Assembly (NCBI GenBank): GCA_964625865.1
Contig: CAZVEV010000040.1
Coordinates: forward strand, 1-30,900
Direction of reading: 5' to 3'
Source: CAZVEV01 sp964625865
GTDB taxonomy: Bacteria; Planctomycetota; Phycisphaerae; SM23-33
Length of the DNA stretch: 30,900 nucleotides
Of the stretch, positions 17,281 through 25,285 are shown one piece after another. The position numbers and the translations under genes are program-made. Each line of letters opens with the position of its first letter. The first letter of the stretch is position 1. The notes below the pieces were generated by a model that was given only the letters and a program-made list of their open reading frames with translations, was not told where the DNA came from and searched no databases.

Positions 17281-18635
17281 CAGCGACGACGACGGCCCTG
17301 GAAGGACCCGGGCGATTTGCCCGAGGCGTTCATCCGCCTGAGAACAAGCACTTCGCCGAAGACGCCCACATCGAGGTGATCCCCACACCGGCGCAGGTGG
17401 CCCTGCCGCTGCTGCAGCATATCGGCGCCCCGTGCGAGCCGGCGGTCAGGAACCGCCAGGTCGTGACGATGGGCAAACTCGTGGGCTCCGCCAGCGGGAT
17501 GGTCTCAGCCAACGTCCACTCGCCGATCGCGGGCAAGGCGGGCATGGTCTCGGCGGCAACCCTGCCCAACGGGCGCCACGTCAAGACCCTTCCGATCAAG
17601 GCCGGCGACGAAGAGCAACTCGAGGGCCAGGCCCTCTACGATGATATTCTGGGGGGCGAGTGGCCTTTGGAGTCGCTGGGGTGGCACAGTCCGACGCAGA
17701 TATTCGAAGCGGTGGCCGAGGCGGGGGTCGTGGGCCAGGGCGGGGCGGCGTTTCCCACGCACGTCAAGCTGATCGCCAACCCCAAGGCGCCGATCGACAC
17801 CATCGTGGTCAACGGCTGCGAGTGCGAGCCGTACCTGACAGCCGACCACCGCCTGATGGTCGAGGCGCCCGAGGCAGTCGTTGCCGGCGCCATGCTGGCC
17901 AAGCGGGCCACCGGCGCCGAGCGGATCGTCATCGCCATCGAGGACAACAAGCCCGACGCGATTGCCGCCATGCGCACCGCGGCCGGGCCTTCGGGAATCC
18001 ACGTCGCCGAGCTACACACGAAGTACCCGATGGGCGGCGAGAAGCAGACGGTGCTCGCCGTCACCGGGCGGGCCGTGCCCACCGGCGGGATCCCGCTGAA
18101 CGTGGGCGTGGTCGTGCTGAACGTGGCAACGATGGCGGCGGTGGCCCGGGCGGTGATTCGCCGCAAGCCCCTGACCCACCGCGTGGTGACGGTGACCGGG
18201 GCGGGGGTAGCCGAACACAAGAACCTCCTCGTGCCGATCGGGATAAGTTACGGCGAGCTGATCGACTACTGCGGCGGACTGATGCCCGACGCGGCGCGGG
18301 TCGTTGCGGGCGGGCCGATGATGGGCTTTACGCTGGGCGACCTGAACACGCCGGTGACCAAGGGCACCAGCGGCGTGACCGTGCTGACCCATGACGACGT
18401 GCGGCGCGCCGCCACGACGCCCTGCGTCCGCTGCGGGCGCTGCGTGGACGTGTGCCCCCTGAACCTCGTGCCGACAAAGATGGCCCTGGCCTCGCGACAC
18501 GAGGACTGGGAACTGGCCGGGCGATACCATATTCGGGCCTGCATGGAGTGCGGCTGCTGCGCCTACGCCTGCCCCGCCGCCCTGCCGCTGGTCCAGTTGA
18601 TCCGCGTGGGCAAGGCCAAGATGCCGCGCGACTGA
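17277..18635 (+). CDS. rnfC: Rnf complex subunit RnfC
   Basis: This encodes 452 residues. RnfC is the peripheral subunit thought to hold FMN and contact NAD(H) in the ferredoxin:NAD+ oxidoreductase. The NQR/Rnf N-terminal barrel-sandwich region is followed by the flavin/NADH-binding SLBB-type core, with GGAAFPTHVK and NGCECEPYLTAD. Two 4Fe-4S motifs lie near the C-terminus: C383-x2-C386-x2-C389-x3-C393 and C422-x2-C425-x2-C428-x3-C432. The chain ends soon after, without the long repetitive tail of enterobacterial RnfC. Its start overlaps the stop of the small Cys-motif gene. Confidence 0.95.
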   Translation: MTATTTALEGPGRFARGVHPPENKHFAEDAHIEVIPTPAQVALPLLQHIGAPCEPAVRNRQVVTMGKLVGSASGMVSANVHSPIAGKAGMVSAATLPNGRHVKTLPIKAGDEEQLEGQALYDDILGGEWPLESLGWHSPTQIFEAVAEAGVVGQGGAAFPTHVKLIANPKAPIDTIVVNGCECEPYLTADHRLMVEAPEAVVAGAMLAKRATGAERIVIAIEDNKPDAIAAMRTAAGPSGIHVAELHTKYPMGGEKQTVLAVTGRAVPTGGIPLNVGVVVLNVATMAAVARAVIRRKPLTHRVVTVTGAGVAEHKNLLVPIGISYGELIDYCGGLMPDAARVVAGGPMMGFTLGDLNTPVTKGTSGVTVLTHDDVRRAATTPCVRCGRCVDVCPLNLVPTKMALASRHEDWELAGRYHIRACMECGCCAYACPAALPLVQLIRVGKAKMPRD

Positions 18636-18657
18636 CGGCGACGGATGAGTGAGACAG

Positions 18658-19929
18658 ATGCCTCAAGACCAAGACAGTAACGCCGACCGGGCCCCCGAGA
18701 GCGCCCCGGCCCAGCCGGTCGAACCGGCCCAGCCGGCCCCCGCGCCCGAGCCGGACATCTACGTGGCGCCCGCGCCGCACGTGTCGGACCGGGCCTTCAC
18801 CACGCGCCGCATGATGACCGACGTGCTGATCGCCCTGGCCCCGCTGATGGTCGTCGCGCTGGCGGTCTTCCGGTGGTACGCGGTGGTCCAGGTCGGCATC
18901 TGCGTGCTCAGTTGCCTGGCCGCCGAGGCCCTGTTCACGTCGATGCGCCGCAAGCCGCTGAGCCTCGGCGACTGCTCGGCGGTCATCACGGGCGTGATCC
19001 TGGCCTTCTCCCTGCCCGCGATCGGGCCCTGGTACGTGGGCGTCATCGGCTCGTTCGTGGCGGTCGGGCTGGGCAAGATCGTCTTCGGCGGGCTGGGGAT
19101 GAACATCTTCAATCCCGCGATGGTCGGGCGGGCGTTCGTGATGATGGCATTCGTGGGCGTGATGGCCGGGCCGGCCTACGTGCTGTACACCAGCGACGAG
19201 ACCGACGCGCGAATCATCACGCAGGCGACCCCGATGAGCGTGATGAAGGACGCCAAGGCCAACCCCTCTCCCAGCGTCGAGGCCGTCCGCGCCGAGGCGA
19301 TCGGCGCCGCGGCGGCTGAGATCGTGGAGGCCTTCGGCGTCTCGGAGGCCGAGGCCAGGAAGAAGATCACCCAGGCCCTCGACGCCCCGCAGCGGGAGAC
19401 CGAGCCGTCGGACATCGCGGCCATCCGGAACAAGATCGCCACCGTCCGGCAGGCCCACGCGGACCACCGACGGGCGCTGAGTCTGGGCCGGCTGATGCTG
19501 GGCAACACGAACGGCTCGCTGGGCGAGGTCAGCGCGCTGGCTTGCCTGCTCGGCGGGATCTTCCTCTGCGTCCGCCGGACGGCGGCGTGGCAGATCCCGC
19601 TGGGGGCGATCGCGGCGGTGGTGGTCATCGGCGGCCTGGGCGACCTGCTGGTCGGCTCGAGCATGACGATGCTCCATCACCTGCTCGGCGGGGCGTTCCT
19701 GTTCGGGGCGCTGTTCATCGCGACCGACCCGGTCACCAGCCCGCTGACGCCGAAGGGGCGCCTGATCTTCGGCGCGGTGTTCGGCGCAATCGTGATGCTG
19801 CTCCGCAACCTCAGCGCGTATCCGGAAGGCGTGATGTTCGCCATCCTGCTGGTCAACGCCTTTGCCCCGCTGATCAACCGCTGGACCGTGCCGACCCCGG
19901 TCGGCGGGCCCGTACCGACCAAGACGTAA
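18658..19929 (+). CDS. rnfD: Rnf complex subunit RnfD
   Basis: This encodes 423 residues from the ATG at 18658; a GTG at 18649 in the same frame is an alternative. It is an integral membrane subunit carrying covalent FMN. An unusual Pro/Ala-rich N-terminal tail (1-45) precedes the first span. The motif TQATP (188-192) fits the flavinylation site, with T191 as the attachment residue. The core GNTNGSLGEVSALACLLGG (about 282-300) is typical of RnfD/NqrB. Between the flavin site and this core is an extra, mostly helical and charged stretch of about 80 residues (195-276) that makes the protein longer than the usual ~320-350. Confidence 0.93.
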   Translation: MPQDQDSNADRAPESAPAQPVEPAQPAPAPEPDIYVAPAPHVSDRAFTTRRMMTDVLIALAPLMVVALAVFRWYAVVQVGICVLSCLAAEALFTSMRRKPLSLGDCSAVITGVILAFSLPAIGPWYVGVIGSFVAVGLGKIVFGGLGMNIFNPAMVGRAFVMMAFVGVMAGPAYVLYTSDETDARIITQATPMSVMKDAKANPSPSVEAVRAEAIGAAAAEIVEAFGVSEAEARKKITQALDAPQRETEPSDIAAIRNKIATVRQAHADHRRALSLGRLMLGNTNGSLGEVSALACLLGGIFLCVRRTAAWQIPLGAIAAVVVIGGLGDLLVGSSMTMLHHLLGGAFLFGALFIATDPVTSPLTPKGRLIFGAVFGAIVMLLRNLSAYPEGVMFAILLVNAFAPLINRWTVPTPVGGPVPTKT

Positions 19930-19947
19930 GACACTGGCAACCGCCCG

Positions 19948-19967
19948 CCGCGGGACTGACCCCGCGG
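19948..19967 (+). promoter_or_regulatory. Hairpin overlapping the rnfG ribosome site
   Basis: CCGCGGG (19948-19954) and CCCGCGG (19961-19967) pair perfectly around a 6-base loop. The GGGAG ribosome site of rnfG (19966-19970) begins within the 3' arm. The hairpin could limit rnfG initiation unless ribosomes finishing rnfD open it. Confidence 0.45.
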
Positions 19968-19978
19968 GAGACAACGCA

Positions 19979-20608
19979 ATGAAAGACAACTACATCGTTC
20001 AGGCATGGCTGATCCTGGCGCTGGCGATCTGTTTCGGGGCGGCGCTGAGCGGCATTGAGCTTGCGCTGGCCGACCGGATCGAACAGAACAAGATCGACGA
20101 GACGTACAGCCAGATCCCCAACCTCGTCCGCTGCGAGTGGTGGATGCCCGGCGATGCCCAGTGGGCCGCGGACAAGGACAAGACCGAGGAGTGGGTCACG
20201 CCGCAGGGCCACCTGGCCTACCGGGCCTACGACGCCGACGGCGACCATCGCGGCTGGGTCATCAAGGCCGCCGGACAGGGCTTCGCCGACAAGATCGAGG
20301 TCCTGATCGGCCTGGACGAATCGGGCGAGATGATCCTGGGCCTGTACGTGCTGAACCAGAAGGAAACGCCCGCGCTGGGCAACAAGATCGTGGAAGAGAA
20401 CTGGCGCAAGAAGTTCGTCGCCCGCGAGACACGGCGGCCCATCGTGGTGTCCAAGGCGTCGGTGGAAGCCGACAAGATCGCCGCCAACTCCGTGCAGGCT
20501 GTCACCGGCGCGACGGTCTCGTCCAACAGCGTGGTGGCCATCGTCAACGCCGCGGTGGCCGACTTCCGCGCCCGCATGGGCGACTTGAAGATCAAGGCGA
20601 AGGAATAG
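19979..20608 (+). CDS. rnfG: Rnf complex subunit RnfG
   Basis: This encodes 209 residues; GGGAG lies about 8 bases before the ATG. One N-terminal membrane span anchors a periplasmic FMN-binding domain. The flavinylation motif TGAT (176-179) is present, with T179 the expected attachment threonine, followed by VSSNSVV. NQKETPALG (126-134) matches the conserved ETPGLG segment of RnfG/NqrC. Covalent FMN needs an ApbE transferase, which is not encoded in this window. Confidence 0.94.
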   Translation: MKDNYIVQAWLILALAICFGAALSGIELALADRIEQNKIDETYSQIPNLVRCEWWMPGDAQWAADKDKTEEWVTPQGHLAYRAYDADGDHRGWVIKAAGQGFADKIEVLIGLDESGEMILGLYVLNQKETPALGNKIVEENWRKKFVARETRRPIVVSKASVEADKIAANSVQAVTGATVSSNSVVAIVNAAVADFRARMGDLKIKAKE

Positions 20609-20612
20609 TCCC

Positions 20613-21257
20613 ATGGCCAAAGACGGCCCGACACCGACCGAACGCTTCATCAACGGCATCCTGCCGGAGAACCCCGTCTATCGCCAGTTGCTGGGCATGT
20701 GTCCCACGCTGGCGGTCACGGGCAACATGAAGGCGGCGATGACGATGTCCGGCGCCGTCCTGTTCGTGCTGTTCTGCGCGAACATCATCACCAGCCTGAT
20801 CCGCAACCTTCTCAAGCCGCACCTGCGGATCCTGGTCTTCACGCTGACAATCGCCACGTTCGTGACCATCGTCGACCGCCTGCTCCAGGCGTTCCTGTGG
20901 GACATGAGCAAGGAACTCGGCCCGTACATCCCGCTGATTATCGTCAACTGCGTGATTATCTGCCGCTGCGAGGTCTGCGCCTCGAAGCAGGGTCCGATCA
21001 CCGCCGCAGCCGACGCGGTGGGCCAGTCGGTCGGCTTTGCGCTGGCGCTGGCGAGTATCGCGTCGGTGCGCGAGATCCTGGGCACGGGGACGTGGTTCGG
21101 CCTGACGGTGATCCCCGCGGACCTGCCCAGCGGCGTCTGGTCGCACTGGAGCATCATGATCCTCCCGCCGGGCGCGTTTATCGCCCTGGGCCTGCTGCTG
21201 GGCGCGGCGAATCGGATCGGCGAGATACGTGACGAAAGGAAACGCGCCGCGGCCTAG
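20613..21257 (+). CDS. rnfE: Rnf complex subunit RnfE
   Basis: This encodes 214 residues, the standard length, starting 4 bases after rnfG. The multi-span membrane subunit has the hallmarks NPVYRQLLGMCPTLAVT (C30) and PLIIVNC (C113). In known Rnf/NQR structures these cysteines, with the matching pair in RnfA, hold an intramembrane 2Fe-2S cluster. The ASKQGP segment after the second motif is also conserved. Confidence 0.95.
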   Translation: MAKDGPTPTERFINGILPENPVYRQLLGMCPTLAVTGNMKAAMTMSGAVLFVLFCANIITSLIRNLLKPHLRILVFTLTIATFVTIVDRLLQAFLWDMSKELGPYIPLIIVNCVIICRCEVCASKQGPITAAADAVGQSVGFALALASIASVREILGTGTWFGLTVIPADLPSGVWSHWSIMILPPGAFIALGLLLGAANRIGEIRDERKRAAA

Positions 21258-21280
21258 CGGCGGCTTACGGATAGAACGCC

Positions 21281-22147
21281 ATGGACACGATCGCATCACT
21301 GATACTGATCGCCGTCAGCGCCGGAGTCATCAACAACTTCGTGCTGCACTACTTCGTGGGCATCTGTCCGTTCATCGGCGTCTCGCGCCGCGTGGACATG
21401 GCGTTCGGGATGGGCTGCGCGGTGACGTTCGTCATCTCGATAGCCGCCCTGCTCAGTTGGACGTTCACGTACTTCATCCTGCGCCCCGGCGCGCCGCTGA
21501 CGACGCTGATCATCGGGCGACAGATCGACCTGACGATCCTCAGCTACATCATCTACATCTTCGTGATCGCCTCCTCGGTGCAACTGGTGGAGATGTACCT
21601 GCGGCGGTTCTTCCCGCCGCTGTACAAGTCGTTCGGCGTGTTCCTGCCGCTGATCACGACCAACTGCGCCATCCTCTTTGCGTGCCTCGAGATCCTCAAG
21701 TACGTCGCCGTGCCCGCCGGCGGGGCCGCGTGGGGCGTCAGCGGCGCCCAGGCGGTGTGGGGGCTGGGCGAGGCGATGGCGCTGGCGATCTTCGGCGGGC
21801 TGGGCTTTACGCTGGCGATCGTGATTATGGCGGGCATCCGCGAGGAACTGGACCACTGTGACGTGCCCAAATGCCTCCGCGGGGCCGGCATCACCCTGCT
21901 GGTGGCGGGCATACTGGCGCTGGCGTTCATGGGATTCACCGGCGTGGACGCCGGCCTCAAGAAGATGCTCACCGACGACGAGAAGGGCCAGACCGAACAG
22001 GCCGCCCCCAAAGACAAAGACGACGCATCGAGCGCAGGAATCCGCCCGTCTTCGCCAAGGCTTCGACGGGTCTTTGACAATCCGCCCTTCGACACAACTC
22101 AGGGCAGGCAATCCGCAATCCGCAATGGCGATGGAGTCGCGTCATGA
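21281..22147 (+). CDS. rnfA: Rnf complex subunit RnfA with extra C-terminal tail
   Basis: This encodes 288 residues against the usual ~190-200. The first ~225 are a six-span RnfA, with FVGICPFIGVS (C29) and LPLITTNCAI (C129), the partners of the RnfE cysteines. After the last span (around 203-222) a charged linker leads into a tail (about 250-288) with no membrane or domain character. Its DNA (22040-22130) looks like an intergenic palindromic repeat translated in frame. The stop overlaps the rnfB start as ATGA (22144-22147), so the tail is read through to couple the two genes. Confidence 0.93.
   Translation: MDTIASLILIAVSAGVINNFVLHYFVGICPFIGVSRRVDMAFGMGCAVTFVISIAALLSWTFTYFILRPGAPLTTLIIGRQIDLTILSYIIYIFVIASSVQLVEMYLRRFFPPLYKSFGVFLPLITTNCAILFACLEILKYVAVPAGGAAWGVSGAQAVWGLGEAMALAIFGGLGFTLAIVIMAGIREELDHCDVPKCLRGAGITLLVAGILALAFMGFTGVDAGLKKMLTDDEKGQTEQAAPKDKDDASSAGIRPSSPRLRRVFDNPPFDTTQGRQSAIRNGDGVAS
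22045..22118. repeat. Palindromic repeat inside the rnfA 3' end
   Basis: CCCGTC (22045-22050) pairs with GACGGG (22065-22070), and GCCCT (22084-22088) with AGGGC (22101-22105). A short direct repeat of CAATCCG units follows. This is the layout of an intergenic repeat, here lying inside an open reading frame. Confidence 0.55.
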
Positions 22148-23049
22148 TAACGATCATCCTGCTTGCCGCCGGAACGATGCTGATCCTTGCGTTGTTCATG
22201 GCCTACGTGCTGGGGTGGGCGAACGTCGCGTTTCGCGTGGAGCTTGACGAGCGCCAGCAGGCCGTTCAGGACGCCCTGCCCGGGGCCAACTGCGGCGGGT
22301 GCGGGTATATTGGGTGCAACGAATACGCCGAAGCCGTCGTTGCCGGCGAGGTGCCCGTCGACAAGTGCCCCGTCGGCGGGTCCGATTGCGCCGAACGCCT
22401 GGCGCGGATCCTCGGCGTCGAGGTCAACCAGAGCTGGCCCCAGCGCCCGGTGGTGCACTGCGGGGCCCACGACGGCGAGCGCCTGGGGCAGAACGTCTAC
22501 CGCGGCGAGAAGACCTGCACGGCGGCCAACATGGTCGCCGGCGTTCAGGGATGCGCCTACGGATGCATGGGCTTCGGCGACTGCGTAGCCGTCTGCGATT
22601 TCGATGCGATACACGTGGTCGACGGGTTGTCGGTGGTCGACTACGACACGTGCGTCGGCTGCGGGGCCTGCGAGCGCACGTGCCCGCGACACGTGATCAC
22701 GATGGTTCCCTTCAAGGACCAGAAGATGCTTGTGGTGGCCTGCAGCAACATGGACTTCGGCAAGGACGTCAAGACCGTCTGCACCGTCGGCTGCATCGGC
22801 TGCAAGCTCTGCCAGAAGCTCTCGCAGGGACTGATTACTGTCACCGACAACATGCCCACCGTCGACTACGAGCAGTACGATCCGACCGAGATGGATGCCC
22901 TCGACGCCGCCGTATCCAAGTGCCCCGCCCAGCGCCTGACCATGATTGCCGGCCCCGGCCAGGAAGGCCCCGCCGACGCGGACGCCGCCCCGGTCGTCGT
23001 CGAGCCGGACTTCCAGACCACTGTCGACAAGACCGACTGGCACGGATAG
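22144..23049 (+). CDS. rnfB: Rnf complex subunit RnfB
   Basis: This encodes 301 residues. RnfB takes electrons from reduced ferredoxin. An N-terminal membrane span (about 3-24) is followed by the Fe-S domain C50-x2-C53-x4-C58-x16-C75. Ferredoxin-type motifs follow: C137/C141/C147/C151, C170-x2-C173-x2-C176-x3-C180, and a third cysteine group C213/C217/C220/C223. The last ~45 residues are acidic and alanine-rich. It is the last gene of the operon; a weak hairpin (GGGAC/GTCCC, 23063-23076) follows. Confidence 0.95.
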   Translation: MITIILLAAGTMLILALFMAYVLGWANVAFRVELDERQQAVQDALPGANCGGCGYIGCNEYAEAVVAGEVPVDKCPVGGSDCAERLARILGVEVNQSWPQRPVVHCGAHDGERLGQNVYRGEKTCTAANMVAGVQGCAYGCMGFGDCVAVCDFDAIHVVDGLSVVDYDTCVGCGACERTCPRHVITMVPFKDQKMLVVACSNMDFGKDVKTVCTVGCIGCKLCQKLSQGLITVTDNMPTVDYEQYDPTEMDALDAAVSKCPAQRLTMIAGPGQEGPADADAAPVVVEPDFQTTVDKTDWHG

Positions 23050-23102
23050 CAAGTCGTATCGGGGGACAGCGGTCCCACTCTAAACCACGCCCCTTTTCGT
23101 GC

Positions 23103-23146
23103 CGATAGGGGGTGTATGCGGACCCGTTTCGCCGGGTCGGCTATCG
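23103..23146 (+). promoter_or_regulatory. Structured leader of the c-di-GMP gene
   Basis: Two nested stems, CGATAG/CTATCG (23103-23108 with 23141-23146) and GACCCG/CGGGTC (23121-23126 with 23133-23138), form one hairpin that ends just before the AAGGTGG ribosome site. It does not match the GEMM (c-di-GMP) riboswitch features I know, so I call it only a possible regulatory leader. Confidence 0.4.
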
Positions 23147-23161
23147 CGAAAGGTGGACGAC

Positions 23162-25279
23162 ATGAGTCAGGACAATCTCAGTATTTCCAGGCCGCCCGAC
23201 GTAGTGACCGCCGACGCCGACCGCACGGTGGCTGACGCGGCACGGCTCATGCGGGACAACAACGTCGGCTGCGTCATCGTAACCGGCGCCGACGGGCAGG
23301 TCTGCGGCATCATCTCTGAACGGGACATCATCACGGGTCTCGTCGCCGGGGCCGCCGATGCCGAATCGACCCGTCTGGGCGATGCGATGACGGCCCGGGT
23401 GACCACGCTGACGACCGGTGCGTCACTGGCCGACGCGCAGGAGGTCATGGCCGACCTGAAGGTCCGCCACGTTCCTGTGGTGGCTGAGGGCAAGGCGGTG
23501 GGGATGGTCTCGAGTCGCGACGTGATGGTCGAGCAGCTCCTGGCGGCCCGCCGGGGCCGGGCGGCCGCCGAGGAAGTCGCCAAGCTCGCCAAGTCGTTCA
23601 AGACCCTCGACTTCAAGGACCTGCTCCACGTGATCGTGCGCGAGGTGCCCAGGCTGTTCGGCGCCGAACGCGCCATGCTCTGCCTCGATGCCCCTGCCGG
23701 AAGCGATGACCAGGAGAGCGAGACGGCCCGACACCGGTGCCACTGCACCGAGCGCGACCGGCGCCAGCGCACGGACGTGCCCGACCCGGCCAGCCGGCGC
23801 GAGGTGCTGTGCCACGCCGCCCCCGCCTCCTGCGCGGCGCTGTGCGGGGCGTCCCAGGCCATCGTCATCCCGCTCGACGTTCGGGGCTTCAGCGACTCGG
23901 GCACCGACGCCGACGCCCGCCAGTGCGGCTATCTGTGCATGTGCGGGGTCGACCAGGCCCAGGCGCCGTCGGCCGACCTGCTGTTCTACGAGGGAACGTT
24001 GGTCAGGGAGATCCTCTGCGGCGTGCTCTCGAACGCCAGGATGTACCAGGACGCAAGGGAAAGTTACCTCACCGACCCGCTGACGGGGGTGGGCACGCGA
24101 CGGCTGCTGGACGAGCGACTCGCCGCCGAGTGCGTCCGCGCCGCCCGGTACAACCGCCCGTTGTGTCTGGCCATCGTCGACGTGGACCACTTCAAGACCG
24201 TCAACGACCAACTGGGGCACGACGTCGGTGACAAGCTGCTGCGACAGGTCGCCAAGCTCATCATCCAGCAGAAGCGCCGCTCCGACGTGGTGGCGCGGTA
24301 CGGCGGGGACGAGTTCGTCCTGCTGATGCCCGAAACGAGCATGGAGAACGCCGTTGCCGTGATGGAGAGAATGCGAACGGCAATGGCGGATATCGTCCCG
24401 GGCGGGGACGTGGCGGTAACGCTCAGTTGCGGGGTGGCCGAGCAGGTGTCCAACGAACAGGAGTCCGGCGGGGACCTGTTCCGCCGGGCGGACCTGGCGC
24501 TGTTCGAGGCCAAGCGCGCCGGGCGCAACTGCACGCGCAGTTGGCGGAACGTCTCGAACAGGCTCGGCTTTGACGACTACCTCAACAACCAGACGGTCCG
24601 TGACCTCCAGCAGCAGGTGCTGGACCTGTCGGCCGAGGCCAAGGACGCCTTCGCAGAGAACCTCTGGTCGCTGGTCAGGGCCATCGAGGCCCGCGACCCC
24701 CACACCAAGAGCCACTCGGTCCAGGTCATGCACTACGCGGTGGCGATCGCCCGGACGATGGGCCTCGACGCCCCGGACATCGACGCGGTTCGGCGGGCGG
24801 CGATGATTCACGATATCGGCATGATCGGCGTGCCGGACTCCATCCTCCGCACATGCAGGCCCCTGACGCAGGCCGAGCGGATGAAGATCGAACAGCATCC
24901 GCGGATCGGCGTGCACATTCTCCAGCAGATGCGGTCGCTCGAGCGCGAGGTCCCGGTCGTGCGCCACCACCATGAGCGGTGGGACGGGCTGGGCTATCCC
25001 AGCGGCATCTCCGGAACGCGCATCCCCCGGGAAGCCAGAATCCTCTCGGTCGCCGACGCCTTCGACGCGATTACCTCCCACCGGTCGCACCGGCGCAGCC
25101 GCTCGGTTGCCGAGGCCCTCGAGATCATCACCGGCGGGGCCAAGACGCAATTCGACCCCGCGGTGATCCGCGCCCTGACGCGCTGGATCGACCGGGTCGG
25201 CTCGCAGACGGGCAAGGGACGAGACGTCACCGTCGCGGACCTGCTCGAAGCGGTCGGAGCCATGGAACCGGTCGCCTGA
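23162..25279 (+). CDS. CBS, Cys-rich sensor, GGDEF and HD-GYP protein
   Basis: This encodes 705 residues from the ATG at 23162, with AAGGTGG 7 bases upstream. Two CBS repeats (about 8-130) probably bind a nucleotide. A GAF-like middle region (about 145-300) holds an unusual eight cysteines (C193, C195, C217, C224, C228, C255, C259, C261). The GGDEF domain (about 302-460) has intact GGDEF (381-385) and an RxxD inhibition site (R372-D375), so it should make c-di-GMP. The HD-GYP domain has H550-D551 and HHERWDGLGYP (603-613), so it should degrade c-di-GMP. Both catalytic sites look intact, so the net activity is presumably switched by the sensor part. The protein is predicted cytoplasmic. The gene ends 6 bases from the convergent channel gene. 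Confidence 0.92.
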   Translation: MSQDNLSISRPPDVVTADADRTVADAARLMRDNNVGCVIVTGADGQVCGIISERDIITGLVAGAADAESTRLGDAMTARVTTLTTGASLADAQEVMADLKVRHVPVVAEGKAVGMVSSRDVMVEQLLAARRGRAAAEEVAKLAKSFKTLDFKDLLHVIVREVPRLFGAERAMLCLDAPAGSDDQESETARHRCHCTERDRRQRTDVPDPASRREVLCHAAPASCAALCGASQAIVIPLDVRGFSDSGTDADARQCGYLCMCGVDQAQAPSADLLFYEGTLVREILCGVLSNARMYQDARESYLTDPLTGVGTRRLLDERLAAECVRAARYNRPLCLAIVDVDHFKTVNDQLGHDVGDKLLRQVAKLIIQQKRRSDVVARYGGDEFVLLMPETSMENAVAVMERMRTAMADIVPGGDVAVTLSCGVAEQVSNEQESGGDLFRRADLALFEAKRAGRNCTRSWRNVSNRLGFDDYLNNQTVRDLQQQVLDLSAEAKDAFAENLWSLVRAIEARDPHTKSHSVQVMHYAVAIARTMGLDAPDIDAVRRAAMIHDIGMIGVPDSILRTCRPLTQAERMKIEQHPRIGVHILQQMRSLEREVPVVRHHHERWDGLGYPSGISGTRIPREARILSVADAFDAITSHRSHRRSRSVAEALEIITGGAKTQFDPAVIRALTRWIDRVGSQTGKGRDVTVADLLEAVGAMEPVA

Positions 25280-25285
25280 GGCGTT

